Both the position numbers and the translations under genes were made by a program. Shown piece after piece: positions 33,590 through 44,242 of a stretch of 64,000 nucleotides of DNA (positions are counted from its first letter, which is position 1; each line of letters opens with the position of its first letter). The DNA is from Posidonia oceanica (Eukaryota; Streptophyta; Magnoliopsida; Alismatales; Posidoniaceae). Under the pieces are notes generated by a model. It ran no database searches. It worked only from the letters and a program-made list of their open reading frames with translations, and had not been told where the DNA came from. The stretch spans positions 125,831,001 through 125,895,000 of the forward strand of contig JAZBRS010000029.1 of assembly GCA_037176725.1 (NCBI GenBank). The letters are read 5' to 3'.

Positions 33590-35008
33590 ATAGTGTTTTC
33601 ATAACATTGATTTATTGTCGATTTTTTTTTTCTCTTTTCCCGTTTTTATTTAAAAAAAATAAAATTTTTTTTTTCGTTATTTTAATCTTTCTTTTCGTTT
33701 TTATCTAGAAAAAAAGTTGAAAAAAAAAAGATACTTTTTGATTTGGAGTTAAGTATATAAAATAGGGATTGGAGGAGTGAAAAAAGAAGAAGAAGAGATA
33801 TTTAAAGTTAAACTTAAATTCAAAAATTCATGATAAGATAGAAACCTACTTTCTAGGACATGCATTATATCTTGTGTATCTAGATATAAACTTTCTATTT
33901 TTGAAATTTAAATTTCATCATATCTTGTTGGATTTTTCTTGATCTCAAAAGAGATATTTAAAGTTGAACTTAAATTCAAAAATTCATGATAAGATAGAAA
34001 CTTACTTTTTAGGACATGCATTATATCTTGTGCATCTAGATATATACTTTCTATTTTTGAAATTTAAATTTCATCATATCTTGTTGGATTTTTCTTGATC
34101 TCAAAAGAGATATTTAAAGTTGAACTTAAATTCAAAAATTCATAATAAGATAGAAACCTACTTTCTAGGACATGCATAATATCTTGTGCATCTAGATATA
34201 GATTTTCTATTTTTCAAATTTAAATTTTATTGTTGGAGATTGCTGGAGAAAAGGTACGTGTTTTTATCTTAATTTCTTGTATATTAAAGCACGTAGTTTG
34301 TAGGAGAGAACAACTTGTTTGTGCATCATTGATTGAATATCATATATCAAAGTACCTAAGGGCATAACCCATAGCACAATATAAGGTGGGGATTTCATCA
34401 CCCTTCCTTAGCCCAAAAACAACAATATCAAGCATAAAGCATTGACCCAAGTCTAAATTAAAATCAAGTAGACATTGGCCCCTAGGATTCGAGCTCAATA
34501 GGACAAGGGAGCTTAAAGGTGAATAAAATTTAAAATTCTTTTCCTACTTGGTGTCTAGAAAAGTGGTTCACAAGGTTACACCTTAAAAGGCAAATGGTTA
34601 TTTAATTAGGTCCGTACTCAAGCACGGGGAGCCTCCCACTTTCCTCCACTGATCTGACCAATTGAGTTAGAGAATTTTGATTTGAGAATCTTGAAGGTTA
34701 ACTTGGAAGTTAGGAGCTGTCTAGTTGTTTTTAGGTCAACCTTATTTCTAGGGCTTCTTTGAATTGTGTGCTAGACTAGGTTACTTCATCTCTCCTATCT
34801 ATAGAATCAGGATTTCACTTCTCATCTCTTAGAATCTTCTCATCTTCTTTAGGGTTTCGTCATCTCTAATCTGTGTCAGTCGGTTACACTAGTTTGGGTT
34901 AGAAATTTCACTTTCAAATTCGAACCCAATAATTTAAAAATGGCTGAAGAATTAAAATACTCATCCTGAACCCTAAGAAGTAGATATTCATTTGTTGGAG
35001 GATATTCA
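33590..35008 (+). other. Ath-1 leader
   Basis: AT-rich, non-coding, about 1.4 kb. It contains T/A homopolymer runs near 33620-33730 and a 156-bp triplicated unit (separate entry). I see no other feature. Confidence 0.6.
33795..34235. repeat. Three tandem copies of a 156-bp unit in the Ath-1 leader
   Basis: Units beginning GAGATATTTAAAGTT start at 33795, 33951 and 34107, exactly 156 bp apart, with a few substitutions. The third copy is incomplete at its end. Confidence 0.92.
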
Positions 35009-35602
35009 ATGAATCAAGTTGGTTATGGATTTGAACAATTCAATTATGTGGCTCAAAGACCTTGGAATGAGTCAAATGACCCTTATGCTTCAAATTACAA
35101 CTTAAATTGGGGTCAACCTGATTTCCTATGGGACCAAAGATCATATGATGGAGAGTCTAGCTTCAATGAAGTCCAATCTCATTGTCTTGAACCTTATCCA
35201 TATTTAGATCCACAATACTACTCAACCTTTCCTCCTCTAGATTGTCAACAAGAAGATGAAATTAGGTTAACAAGTCTAGAAAAGAGGATAGAAAAGCTAG
35301 TGGAAGCAAATATACAGACCTCTATTGCCAACACTCATGCAACAAGTTTAGAAAAGAGGATAGAAGAGCTAGTGGAAGCAAATATGCAGACCTCTATCAA
35401 CATAATTGCCAACACTCATGCCATAGCTCGTGTAGAAACGCAGTTAGGTCAACTAATCAATGATATAATGGAGAGAGAGGAATGGAACTTTCTTGCTCAA
35501 CATGGGAACTCCCATGATCAACCCTGTATTGTCCAAATAATGCCTGAAGTAGAAACCCAAGCCCAAGTAGATGAGCCCACTAAAGAGCAGTTGGCCAAGT
35601 AG
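35009..35602 (+). CDS. Athila-like gag fragment ORF of Ath-1
   Basis: A 197-residue ORF. NDPYASNYNLNWGQPDF (about residues 24-40) resembles the conserved PYSNTYNPGW region of Athila gag C-termini, and RVETQLGQLINDIMERE (about 144-160) resembles the helical segment after it. A 72-bp tandem duplication repeats SLEKRIE.LVEAN.QTSI (about residues 88-107 and 112-131), predicted coiled-coil. It may bind RNA or assemble with partner Gag, but it lacks the main gag domain, so function is unclear. The frame is intact over its length and upstream remnants are broken. Confidence 0.6.
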   Translation: MNQVGYGFEQFNYVAQRPWNESNDPYASNYNLNWGQPDFLWDQRSYDGESSFNEVQSHCLEPYPYLDPQYYSTFPPLDCQQEDEIRLTSLEKRIEKLVEANIQTSIANTHATSLEKRIEELVEANMQTSINIIANTHAIARVETQLGQLINDIMEREEWNFLAQHGNSHDQPCIVQIMPEVETQAQVDEPTKEQLAK

Positions 35603-35682
35603 ATCAATTCATTGCAGAGGTTTTCCTTTCAAGTGATTCTATTGCGAAAAAACCCCAACCAGATGAGACATTCAAGGTTAAC

Positions 35683-36120
35683 ATGATTGAAAATTTCTCA
35701 GAAAAAGAAGACCTAATAGTGGAGGAAATTGAATTTGATCTAGGCTACTTTGACAAAAGTGTTGAGGAGATTTTCAAAGATGAATTAATGGTTGTTGAAG
35801 AAGCCAATGAGTTAACCCAATGTAGGAACCATAAGTCTAACAAGTGGTATAACCCTCCCCTAGAGCCTATCATGCTTAAGCCCTCATCATTACCATCTAC
35901 TATAGGCACACTAGAGCTTTGTGTCAAGTCATATCATTCAACTCTAGTCAATTATGAACTCAAGCCCTCATTTCTTATTCAATTAAATTACATGGGCTTA
36001 TCCAATTTAATTTCAACACTTTGGGTAATTTATGAAGTTCGATTGAGAGAAGTCCAATGGTGGCTTAAACAGGCTGAAAAAGAAATTGCAAAAGTTCGAC
36101 TGCCTCCTTGGCCAGATTGA
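35683..36120 (+). CDS. Second ORF of Ath-1, possible remnant of the Athila gag-protease linker
   Basis: A 145-residue ORF 80 bp after the gag-like ORF. It is acidic at the N-terminus (EEIEFDLGYFDKSVEEIF), then has PPLEPIMLKPSSLP, reminiscent of the LELKPLP segment upstream of RT in Athila pol. No catalytic motif is visible. It may be a decayed linker or an accessory protein. I do not recognise it beyond that. Confidence 0.4.
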   Translation: MIENFSEKEDLIVEEIEFDLGYFDKSVEEIFKDELMVVEEANELTQCRNHKSNKWYNPPLEPIMLKPSSLPSTIGTLELCVKSYHSTLVNYELKPSFLIQLNYMGLSNLISTLWVIYEVRLREVQWWLKQAEKEIAKVRLPPWPD

Positions 36121-36384
36121 GATTGTGCCCCAAAGAGTGATGAGGTCTTGGATTTTCATGCACCTCAATTGTGAATATGTATAAAATGTACATAACGTTT
36201 TTTTTCTTAGCAGTAGAAATACTCCATTCCGAATCAAGTATCATTGTTCTAATGTTAATTGTTTTTCATTAATCATATCAATTATTGCATACATTGAGGA
36301 CAATGCATGGTATAGGTATGGGGGGGAATCTTATTTGCGTCTTTTTCATTTTCTTTAGTTAGAGTTTTTTGTATGACATTTCAT

Positions 36385-36415
<31 letters not shown>

Positions 36416-37550
36416 AACAAAAAAAAAACAAAAAAAAAGTTTTCTTAGAGTTAGAATTGTATGTACAAAAGTTTTCTTTTCATTTTCTTTAGTTAGAATC
36501 TTTTGTGCATCTTTTCTCAAAAAAATAAAAAATAAATAAATAAACAAATTAGAAATTATCCCTAATAATTTAGCTAGTTAGGGCTGGATAAGTGACTTTG
36601 AGTTGGAGTTCAAAGGTAAAGTTGATAGAATGGAATCTCTCAAACCCTAGAGTGGAGACAAAATCTAAAAAATAGCATCATCTGGATTATCCTTAAGCAC
36701 ATGTATATCTTATCTTGCACTTACACTTTAGTCCTTGACGATGGAGAATAAAGGAAGACCTAAAACACCAGAGCATCAAAAGTGAAAAAGAAAAAAAAAA
36801 AAGATTGCTGAAAGTCTAACAATCACTAAGTAATTGGGTAACTGTGCCTCAGGAAGCATTGGATATTCACGTAAAAAGGTGTTTGGAGGACAAAAGCATG
36901 GAAAAGAAAAATCTTGTCTTTATGGCCTTGGTCACTTGAGTAATTAAGTCCTTAGAGGTGTCTCAACACCTGGTGTCCTAAAGCCATCTGATTTGGGAAT
37001 CACTGACCTAAAGCTCGATAAATAGGTAGCTAAGAAAAAGTCTAAGAAAGCAAAAATAAAGTTTTCTAAATTATTCAAATAAGATGAAAAGGTGCTCAGG
37101 TTGGACTTGAAAAATCATTGTGAAGGACTATTTTCACAAACACAAGGTACATGTGAGTCAAATTTTAAGAAGGATGATGTGAAAGATTGGAAATAGTCTC
37201 CATGACATGAGGAGGAGAGAGAGATCTTGACTTGAGGTAGAGTCGGAGAATAAAATCTCAAGGTAGTTTAGAAGCCTCCTAACTTGTTAAAATATTGTGG
37301 ATAGTGATAGTGTAAATAACTTTTTTTATCTTTCTTTATTTTTTTTCCTTTTCTTCTAGGATTTTGTAGGCAGATCCGCTGCAAACCCTCACGAGACACC
37401 ACTCGTCCTCTAGGGCAACCTAGGGGTTTAAAGGCTTGTTGCACGTGCTAAGTGCAATTGCAATTCCTGTGAAAGTGAGTTAGGATTTTCTTTCTTTATT
37501 TGTTCTTTCTTTTGTTTGAGTCAGTTTTGCTCGAGGACTAGCAAAAGATA
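36121..37550 (+). other. Ath-1 3' internal region
   Basis: Non-coding, about 1.4 kb. It holds a PPT-like GGTATGGGGGGGAATC at 36316 in a context (GAGGACAATGCATGG) typical of the end of Athila pol, an AT dinucleotide run near 36396-36412 and several A-rich runs. No other ORF is supported. Confidence 0.6.
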
Positions 37551-37564
37551 GGTATGGGGGTATT
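37551..37564 (+). other. Polypurine tract of Ath-1
   Basis: GGTATGGGGGTATT lies directly before the 3' LTR start at 37565. Confidence 0.75.
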
Positions 37565-38837
37565 TGATTAGCACATTATTCTTACATGTTTTATACCCAT
37601 ATTTATCTCTTTTGTTCATAAATAATATTACTCGAGATATTTTGTGCAATTTATGCAGGAACTTTGGACCTAAAGAGAAAAGAGGAAAAGAAGGAGAAAA
37701 AATGATAAAAGACAAAAAGAAATGCAAATCCAAGGATAAAAGAAATGGAAATCTGTGCAATATATTAAATATATCTTTTCCACGTGTGTGAACACGAGGA
37801 GTAAGATAAGATAACAGAAGCAACAAAGTTAGAGAAAATTCAGGAACAGGTGGCGCCTCCTAGGCGCCCAAAATCACATCTAGCGCCTCCCAAGCGCCTA
37901 GAGGAGATCATGTTGACTCTGTCTTTGGCAATCACAGAAATATCTTGGAAATATCTTGTAATTGAAATTTAGTTTCCTCATTTGTATCTGAATTTGTTTA
38001 CATGACGGCCAAGTCTTGTAAATCTATAAAAGGGACCCATTGTGTAAACCCTAGGGATCCAGAATCTTCCACATTAGGCTTAAATTTTCTTCCTCCATTG
38101 TTTAGAGTTCTTCAAGCTTAGTTTCTGTAATCAAGGTATTTTTATCAATAGAAGTTCATTTTCTTTCTATTAATTATGTCTTGTTCTTCTCTTTCCCTTT
38201 TTTTTAGTTTTATGTTTTCCATTATCATGTGTGGCTAAGTTCTTAGATTTAGAGCTTAGATGAAGTTTATGTATGTTCATATGTTGTGATTGATTTCTCT
38301 TTGTCTTCTCGTGCTTAAATGCTATGATTATGTAGACTGGATGTATATGACATGGATCATTCATTATTCGATAAACTTTGATAGATTAATATTGATAATA
38401 TCTTTTTAGTCTATGCTTAGGGAAGAATAACTTGGGGGTTGTGTATATAATCACAGATCTATCATATATCATTTGATTTAGTTTATTTTGTGTGATTTTA
38501 TCTTAGGACTTCATAATTTATGGTGCTTTGCATATAGGTTATGCTTGTGAGGATAAGAACCATTGAGTAAACTATTTAGATCATGAAGAGAGACAAGAGT
38601 GGATTTAATCATGCATATGGGATTTTACATAAATGGATTCGAAGTCCTAGGTTTGTTTTAATTAGTTTGATTACATCTTCTATTTGTAGTTCTTAATCAT
38701 CATCTCTTTCAACCATCCTTTCAATAGTTGATAATGAGTCTTTGTTTTCAAATATTATTCTTTATGGGATCGACCCGTATTTTGCATACGTACTACATAT
38801 TACACCGTGCACTTGCAGTTAATTAAAATTTACATCA
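37565..38837 (+). repeat. Ath-1 3' LTR
   Basis: 1,273 bp with the same TGATTAGCAC and TTTACATCA ends as the 5' LTR. It is followed at once by the right TCTGG target duplication (38838-38842). Confidence 0.93.
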
Positions 38838-39996
38838 TCTGGCGTCAAAGTATGTGCTAGGAGCAGGGCAACTTTACAGAAGATCATACAGTCAGATGCT
38901 CCTGCGCTACTTGAGCAAGGCAGAGGCCGACACGCTCATGCTCCAAGTGCATGTAGGGACCTGTGGCCCGCATATGAATGGCGTGTCGCTGGCCAAGAAA
39001 ATCATGCTCCAGGGCTACTTTTGGTCAACCATGGAGGCAGACTGTTGCCAGTTTGTGCGTAAATGCCACAACTACCAGATCCATGGTAACCTCATGCATG
39101 CTCCTCTGCAGGAATTGCACAGCATGTCCTTGCCATGGCCTTTCTCCACCTAGGGGATTGATGTCATCGGCGCTATACACCCTGCAGCTTTGAATGGTCA
39201 TCGCTTCATCCTGGTAGCGATAGACTACTTCACTAAGTGCGTGGAAGCAACCTCCTACAAGGCAGTCACAGCCGTGGTGACAAAGAAGTTTATCAGGAAC
39301 AACATCGTCGCCCGGTATGGGGTCCCGCATGCAATCATCTCTGACAACGGCTTGAACTTCATTGCAAAGAGGATCGAGGAGTACCTGCAGAACCTCAAGA
39401 TCAAGCATTATAGATCCTCGCCGTATCAGCTGCAGATGAATGGAGCAGTGGAGTCTGCCAACAAAAACATTGTGAAAATAATGAAAAAGATGGCAGAAAC
39501 CCACAAAGACTGGCATGACAAGCTTCCGTACGCACTTTAGACGTACAAGACATCGGTGCGGACCTCAAAAGGAGCAACCCCGTACTCATTAGCGTACGGT
39601 ATGGAGGCAGTGCTACCCGTCGAAGTAGAGATCCCCTCGCTGCGAGTCCTACGGGAAGCAGAGCTAGAAGAAGCAGAGTGGATCGAAGACCGCTATGTCC
39701 AGCTCAACTTGATTGATGAGTGTAGATTACAAGCAATGTACAATGCTCACTGCTACTAGAAGCGGATGGCCAGAGCATACCTGAAGAAAGTGCGGCCTAG
39801 AAGCTTTCAGCCAGGGGACCTTGTTCTCCGAGCCATTCACCTACCAAACGGTCGAGGCAAATTCCGACCCAGCTGGTGCGGCCCCTTTGTGGTTAAGCAA
39901 GCATTCTCAGGCGGTGCAGCCATTCTTGAGGGCATGGACCAGGTTGGGCTGTCAGAACCGGTCAATGCATGCTACCTCAAGAAGTACTATCAGTAG
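38838..39996 (+). pseudogene. gag-pol: Tat-2 gag-pol, 3' part: integrase (broken)
   Basis: It continues the Tat-2 frame after Ath-1. The HHCC zinc-binding region covers about 38935-39090 (with CHNYQIH where Tat-1 has CHNC, losing a cysteine). The DDE core follows with ISDNG near 39337 and GAVESANK near 39440. Stops occur near 39151 (TAG at the Trp of the first catalytic motif), 39538 and 39757. It ends KKYYQ then TAG at 39994, as in Tat-1. It cannot encode active integrase. Confidence 0.87.
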
Positions 39997-41301
39997 TTCG
40001 GCCCTCGCCTTGCAAATCTCTCGATCCCTGTCTTGCCCCCTTTTGCATCTCCCCCTTCTATACATCCTCATGCATCCCTCTTGCACTCGCACCCCCGCAT
40101 TTGTACATCTCCATGCACCCCTTTCCTTTCAAGCATACTTCATTCAAAAAGCAAAAAAAATCATCTTGCATTGCATTTGGCCCAATGATGAAATCAGACG
40201 TGCTTGCCTGCTCTGGAAGGAGTCTACCCTGCCTCACCTGATACTATTTAGATGTCTTAGCTAGTGAGAGAGCCACCACTCAATGAGAATAGGCAAAATA
40301 TCCAAACCCCCTAGGACTTGCACCTCCCGAGGGAGATAAAATGCTAGGGTGTGAGCAAGAGTGTGAGCAAAAAAATATATGTCTAAGCATGGGCATAAAA
40401 GAAAAGAGTAAATAGAAGGCCAAGGCAGAAGTAGGTCCTAGAGATAGAGGCGTGCAGCGTAACCTCGTCCCTCCTGTTTACCTTGGAGAGGAGTCGAAGT
40501 CCGTGCCTGACAAACCTACAAGTCCCGCAGGGTCTAGCCACCCTTGTCTTGCAAGTAGCTCCCCAGCTTCAAGCCAAGTGCTCATTACCTCCAAGTTAGG
40601 GATAGGAAAAACCTACATGCCTATGAGGGAGCAAAAAGAAGCAAAAAATGAAAAGAGTAGGTGTAGGTCCTTGAGAGTTTGGCATGGAGCCTGTCCGCAC
40701 CACACCATAACCCAAGCACTGCAATAACCCTTCCTAGAGCGCCACCAGCAAGTTAGGAGTCTGAATAGAGTCCAATGAGTCAGGGACCCCTCTCTTCCTC
40801 TGCAGCAGGCGCTAAAGCACTCCATATGCTGAGGGCTATAGCATATCAAAAAATCATGCATATATCTACAGCATATCCAAAATCTTGCATACATCTACAG
40901 CACATCAATCGTAATTCCTGCATATACTCCCGCATATCAGTCATAAACCATGCATGCGTGCATAGCATCAATCGTTCCCCTTCTTTTATCATCCTGCCCC
41001 GCAAGGCTAGGCTCGGCACTGAGACAGTACTTCTATCAAGCACGCGTCGACCTCCTTCAAGCTGCACTAGTTTAGAGCACCGACCAGCCATTCCCCTGTG
41101 CAAGCAGAACTGCCTTTGTTTGAATATGCTTAATGCCAGCATTTTGAGTGCTAACTATTGAACATGCTAAACTGTTTTGCTAGTTTCGAAATCTGCTTCT
41201 TTGTTAGCCAGTGATTACATGCTTGTATCTGATCTGATAAACTACAACCTTGGTTACAGGTACCTGAGTATTCTGCACTAGTTGTCCGCACCCTTGGCAC
41301 A
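39997..41301 (+). other. Tat-2 spacer between integrase and PMD-like ORF
   Basis: 1.3 kb without a supported gene. The first 300 bp matches the Tat-1 spacer (CTGATACTATTTAGATGTC block at about 40238). Short CATGCATA-type repeats lie at 40850-40960. A conserved candidate splice acceptor lies at 41258-41259. Confidence 0.65.
41249..41260 (+). promoter_or_regulatory. Candidate 3' splice acceptor before the Tat-2 PMD-like ORF
   Basis: CTTGGTTACAG then GTACCTGA matches the Tat-1 site. AG is at 41258-41259, 42 nt before the PMD start. Confidence 0.4.
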
Positions 41302-42504
41302 ATGGGCTATCCTACTCTACTAACCCCCATGCATTGCTCTGAGACCCTACGCGAATGGATTGGCAAGCTCACTGAAGCTGATCGTGAAAAGCTACGCACA
41401 TGGGGCATTCCATCCAAGCTTCTGAAAGCAGTTGATGTCGAAGTAAGTCGGCATCTCCTCTGCGTTGCAGCAAGGTTTTGGAAACCAGCATATCATGTCT
41501 TTCGCTTCGGGAGAACAGAGCTAACACCCACGCTGGAAGAAACATGCCTGATCAGCGGCTTCTCCAAAATCATGGACCCGACTGTGTTCATGAGGCATGA
41601 TGGCTATGCAGCAGCTCTGAGCAAGCTAACTGGGCTCACCACAGTAGAATGCCAGCAAAGATTAGTCTGCAATAGTGGGCCTGCGCCTATGCTTTGCCTA
41701 GCATATTTCGACGAAGCTGCAAACAAGCATGCCAAGCTGGGAGACGAACTATGGCTTCGGAGCTTTGTCATCCGCTTCCTCGGCGAACTAATCTTCAGCC
41801 ACGGCCGGATGATAGTCGCAATGGAGGTCGCTGAGATCGCACTCGCCGTGACAACCCAGCAACTTGACCTAGTACCGATTATCCTAGCAGAGACCTACCG
41901 TGCACTGGACCGCATCTCGCACCGCTGTAGCCACTTCTACGGCTGCGGAGTACTTGTACAGATCTAGTTAGCCGCACACCTAGAGATGGACATTCTGCAC
42001 CCTCAGAGGCATGCCATCGAGACATATTGCAGCAGCGGCCATGCAAGGACCATCAAGAGCGTCCCAGAAGAGTATGAGAAGCTGTCCAAGCTGACGGACG
42101 ATGCGGTAACTTGGCGTATCATCTCATCAGTAGCTGAACCATTCACCGTCTTCTTCGGTGCCTGTGACATGCGACTCGTGGTGCTGCCAGGATTCACTGG
42201 AGGTATGGAATACCACCCTATCCGGGTCATGCGGTAGTTTGGCTTTCGGCAAGGCGCCTTTGTTGACAGCACAGCGCCCGGCCTCCTGCAGTCCTATCCC
42301 TTCAACTCAACAGCAGCTACAACAGAGCTAGCAGACTTGATGCAGCACGGCATAAAGTCAATAGACATAGCAGTAGTAAAAGGCTCAGGATGCACTCCTG
42401 AGTATGTAACTGAGGTGCAGGGACTCTGGCCTATCAACGAGATCCCGCCTGGCGCCCCTCTGTTCCCTAACTCTAGGAAAGCGAAGAAGGCTCGAACCAG
42501 TTAG
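41302..42504 (+). pseudogene. PMD-like extra ORF of Tat-2, two stops
   Basis: Homologue of the Tat-1 extra ORF, of the same 401-codon length without any indel effect. It carries MGYPTL at the start and VFRFGRTELTPTLEE near residue 75. TAG at 41965-41967 replaces a Trp of Tat-1, and TAG at 42235-42237 replaces a Gln. Both are single transitions. Equal length despite much decay elsewhere suggests that the ORF was constrained until recently. Function is unknown, as for the Tat-1 copy. Confidence 0.72.
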
Positions 42505-43079
42505 AGCATCCGTACGGTTGCTTGCTTATGCAGTTTCTTTTTTGAAGCATGCTGTAATTTCTTTTTGCCTAGCATAGGCGTGTAACCAGAGATTCTATCA
42601 ATACAAAGACGTTTCATGCCATTTGTTTGTGTTGCATGCCCTGCACATTGCATATTTGTTCCTGCCAGGATGCTGCAGGACACGCATCAAGCACTTCAGA
42701 GAGAGTTAGCACCATGCAACCAGGACCCGCAGCAGGGAGATAGAGCAAGGTTCCCCCCGCAAGCACCATGCAATCAAGACTCTCAGCAAGGGAGTTGCAA
42801 CAAAGCTCCCCCGCAATCAACATGCACACAAGAACCCATGCAGACCCATGCCTTCAAGCAAGTAGCGCCGCAATCGCTTTTGCCCGGATCGCTCTAAGCT
42901 GGTATCCCTAACTACTCATTTGGCAAACACGTCAGTTTTGTCTGCATTGCTTCGCTTTTTCAATGCCAGGGACGCTTTGACTACCCCTGGTATCATCCTT
43001 GATACCAGGGACATCATTTTTGCTACCCTCTGGAATCGCTCCCCTTCCTCCTTCCTTTCTCTTTGCGCGACTTCGCTCC
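42505..43079 (+). other. Tat-2 3' UTR before the array
   Basis: Non-coding. It contains AAGCACCATGCAAYCA-type imperfect repeats at 42700-42860 and the block conserved with Tat-1 (42898-43030) that carries the hairpin. A short GC-rich lead-in to the array follows. Confidence 0.6.
42985..43010 (+). other. Conserved 10-bp hairpin in Tat-2 3' UTR
   Basis: CCCTGGTATC (42985-42994) pairs with GATACCAGGG (43001-43010) around a 6-nt loop. It is the counterpart of the Tat-1 hairpin at 1308-1334. Confidence 0.75.
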
Positions 43080-44190
43080 GTGCGGATGAAGTCCTTTGCC
43101 TGTTTCCTCGTGCGAGGTCAGGCCCGCTTGCTTCCTTCGGCGAGGACAAGCTTTGCTGGGCTCCGTGCGGACGGAGCCCCTGTCTGTTTCCTTAGGCGAG
43201 GATTAGACCCCAATTGCTTCCTCGTGCGAGGATAAGCGCTTGCACAGCTCCGTGCGGATGGAGTTTCCCTACTTCCTCGGGCGAGGATCAGGCCTGCTTG
43301 TTCCTCGACCGAGGACAAGCTTGTGCGTGCCCCGCTCACTTCCTCGTGCGAGGACGAGCCCCCTTCGGCGACTTTGCTCCGGGCGGATGAAGTCTCCTGT
43401 CTGTTTCCTCGGGCGAGGATCAGACCCCGCTCACTTCCTCGTGCGAGAACGAGCCCCCTTCGGCGACTTCGCTCCAGGCGGACAAAGTCTCCTGTCTGTT
43501 TCCTCGGGCGAGGACCGGGCCTGCTTGCTTCCTTGTGCGAGGACAAGCCCCCTGCAACTCTGCTTCGAGCGGATGGAGTCCCGCTTGCCTGTTTCCTCGG
43601 GCGAGGTCAAGCCTGCTCGCTTTCTCGACCGGGGACGAGCCCCTTTCGGCGACTTCGCTCCAGGCGGACGAAGTCTCCTGTCTGTTTCCTCAGGCGAGGA
43701 TTAGACCCCGCTTGCTTCCTCGGGCGAGGACAAGCACCCTTCGGTGGCTTCGCTCTGGGCGGACGAAGTCTCCTATCTATTTCCTCGGGTGAGGATCAAA
43801 CTCTACTTGCTTCCCCTTGCGAGGACAAGCCCCCCCCAAATTTCGTCCGCGTGGAATCCTTTGCTTGCTTCCTCGAGCGAGGATAAGTTTTTCCCGGCTT
43901 CGTCCGCACGGATGCCGCGCTTGCTTCCTCGGGCGAGGACAAGTTCTTCTCGGACCCCGAGTACTCGGAGTCCTTCCCTGTATCCTCGTGTGAGGATCAG
44001 CCCTTGCGTGGCTTCGCTCCGGGTGGACGATGCCCACGCTTGCACTCCCCCTTTCTCTCCTTCTTGCTTGCCTTCCAGTTCAACCGGAAGAGACACCTCT
44101 TCCCTCGCGTTCTTGGAATCTTGCCCCCTTTTGTGCAGCTCTAGCCGCTTGCTTGCTTCCTCGGGCGAGGACAAGCTGCATCTGTTCCCT
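43080..44190. repeat. Tandem array of about 93-95-bp units (Tat-2 3' UTR)
   Basis: About eleven degenerate units; CTTCGGCGACTTCGCTCC blocks begin at 43363, 43458, about 43644 and 43739. Each unit holds two or three copies of a shorter CCTCGGGCGAGGA palindrome-like motif. It shares no sequence with the Tat-1 or Tat-X arrays. Confidence 0.85.
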
Positions 44191-44240
44191 GTAGACTGGC
44201 AGGCCTAAGTGCTCAGATGACATCCGTCAACATGTCTGGT

Positions 44241-44242
44241 GT
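44241..44242. other. Deletion junction: Tat-2 3' UTR joined to truncated Tek-1 LTR
   Basis: Similarity to the Tek-1 3' LTR begins abruptly at 44242 (equivalent to 52203). The base to the left differs, and the left side is Tat-2 3' UTR, not LTR. The first 439 bp of the LTR are absent. Confidence 0.85.

Larger units (their letters stand above)
32296..38837 (+). mobile_element. Ath-1: non-autonomous Athila-like LTR retrotransposon, 6,542 bp
   Basis: Two LTRs of 1,270 and 1,273 bp (TGATTAGCAC...TTTACATCA) flank an internal region with a tRNA-Asp-like PBS, a gag-like ORF, a second short ORF and a polypurine tract. No protease, RT, RNase H or integrase motif is visible. A 5-bp target duplication (TCTGG) bounds it. 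Removing the element plus one TCTGG rejoins Tat-2 pol in frame (RTLARL then ASKYVLG), so the insertion followed Tat-2 integration. The PBS type and gag motifs point to the Athila lineage; absence of pol makes it dependent on a partner. Confidence 0.92.
21964..44241 (+). mobile_element. Tat-2: decayed Tat/Ogre-type element, interrupted by Ath-1, 3' end lost
   Basis: This plus-strand relative of Tat-1 has the same gene order: leader, gag-pol (24447-39996 with Ath-1 removed from 32296-38842), spacer, PMD-like ORF (41302-42504) and a 3' UTR with hairpin and tandem array. The sequence ends at the junction with truncated Tek-1 at 44241/44242, so no 3' LTR of the 21964 type is present. It lies in inverted orientation to Tat-1. 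Assigning the LTR at 21964 to it is likely but not proven. Confidence 0.75.

Noticed and set aside
43118..43886. Arg/Ser-rich ORFs on both strands across 43118-44208
   Set aside because: Translations of the 94-bp tandem array in the Tat-2 3' UTR.
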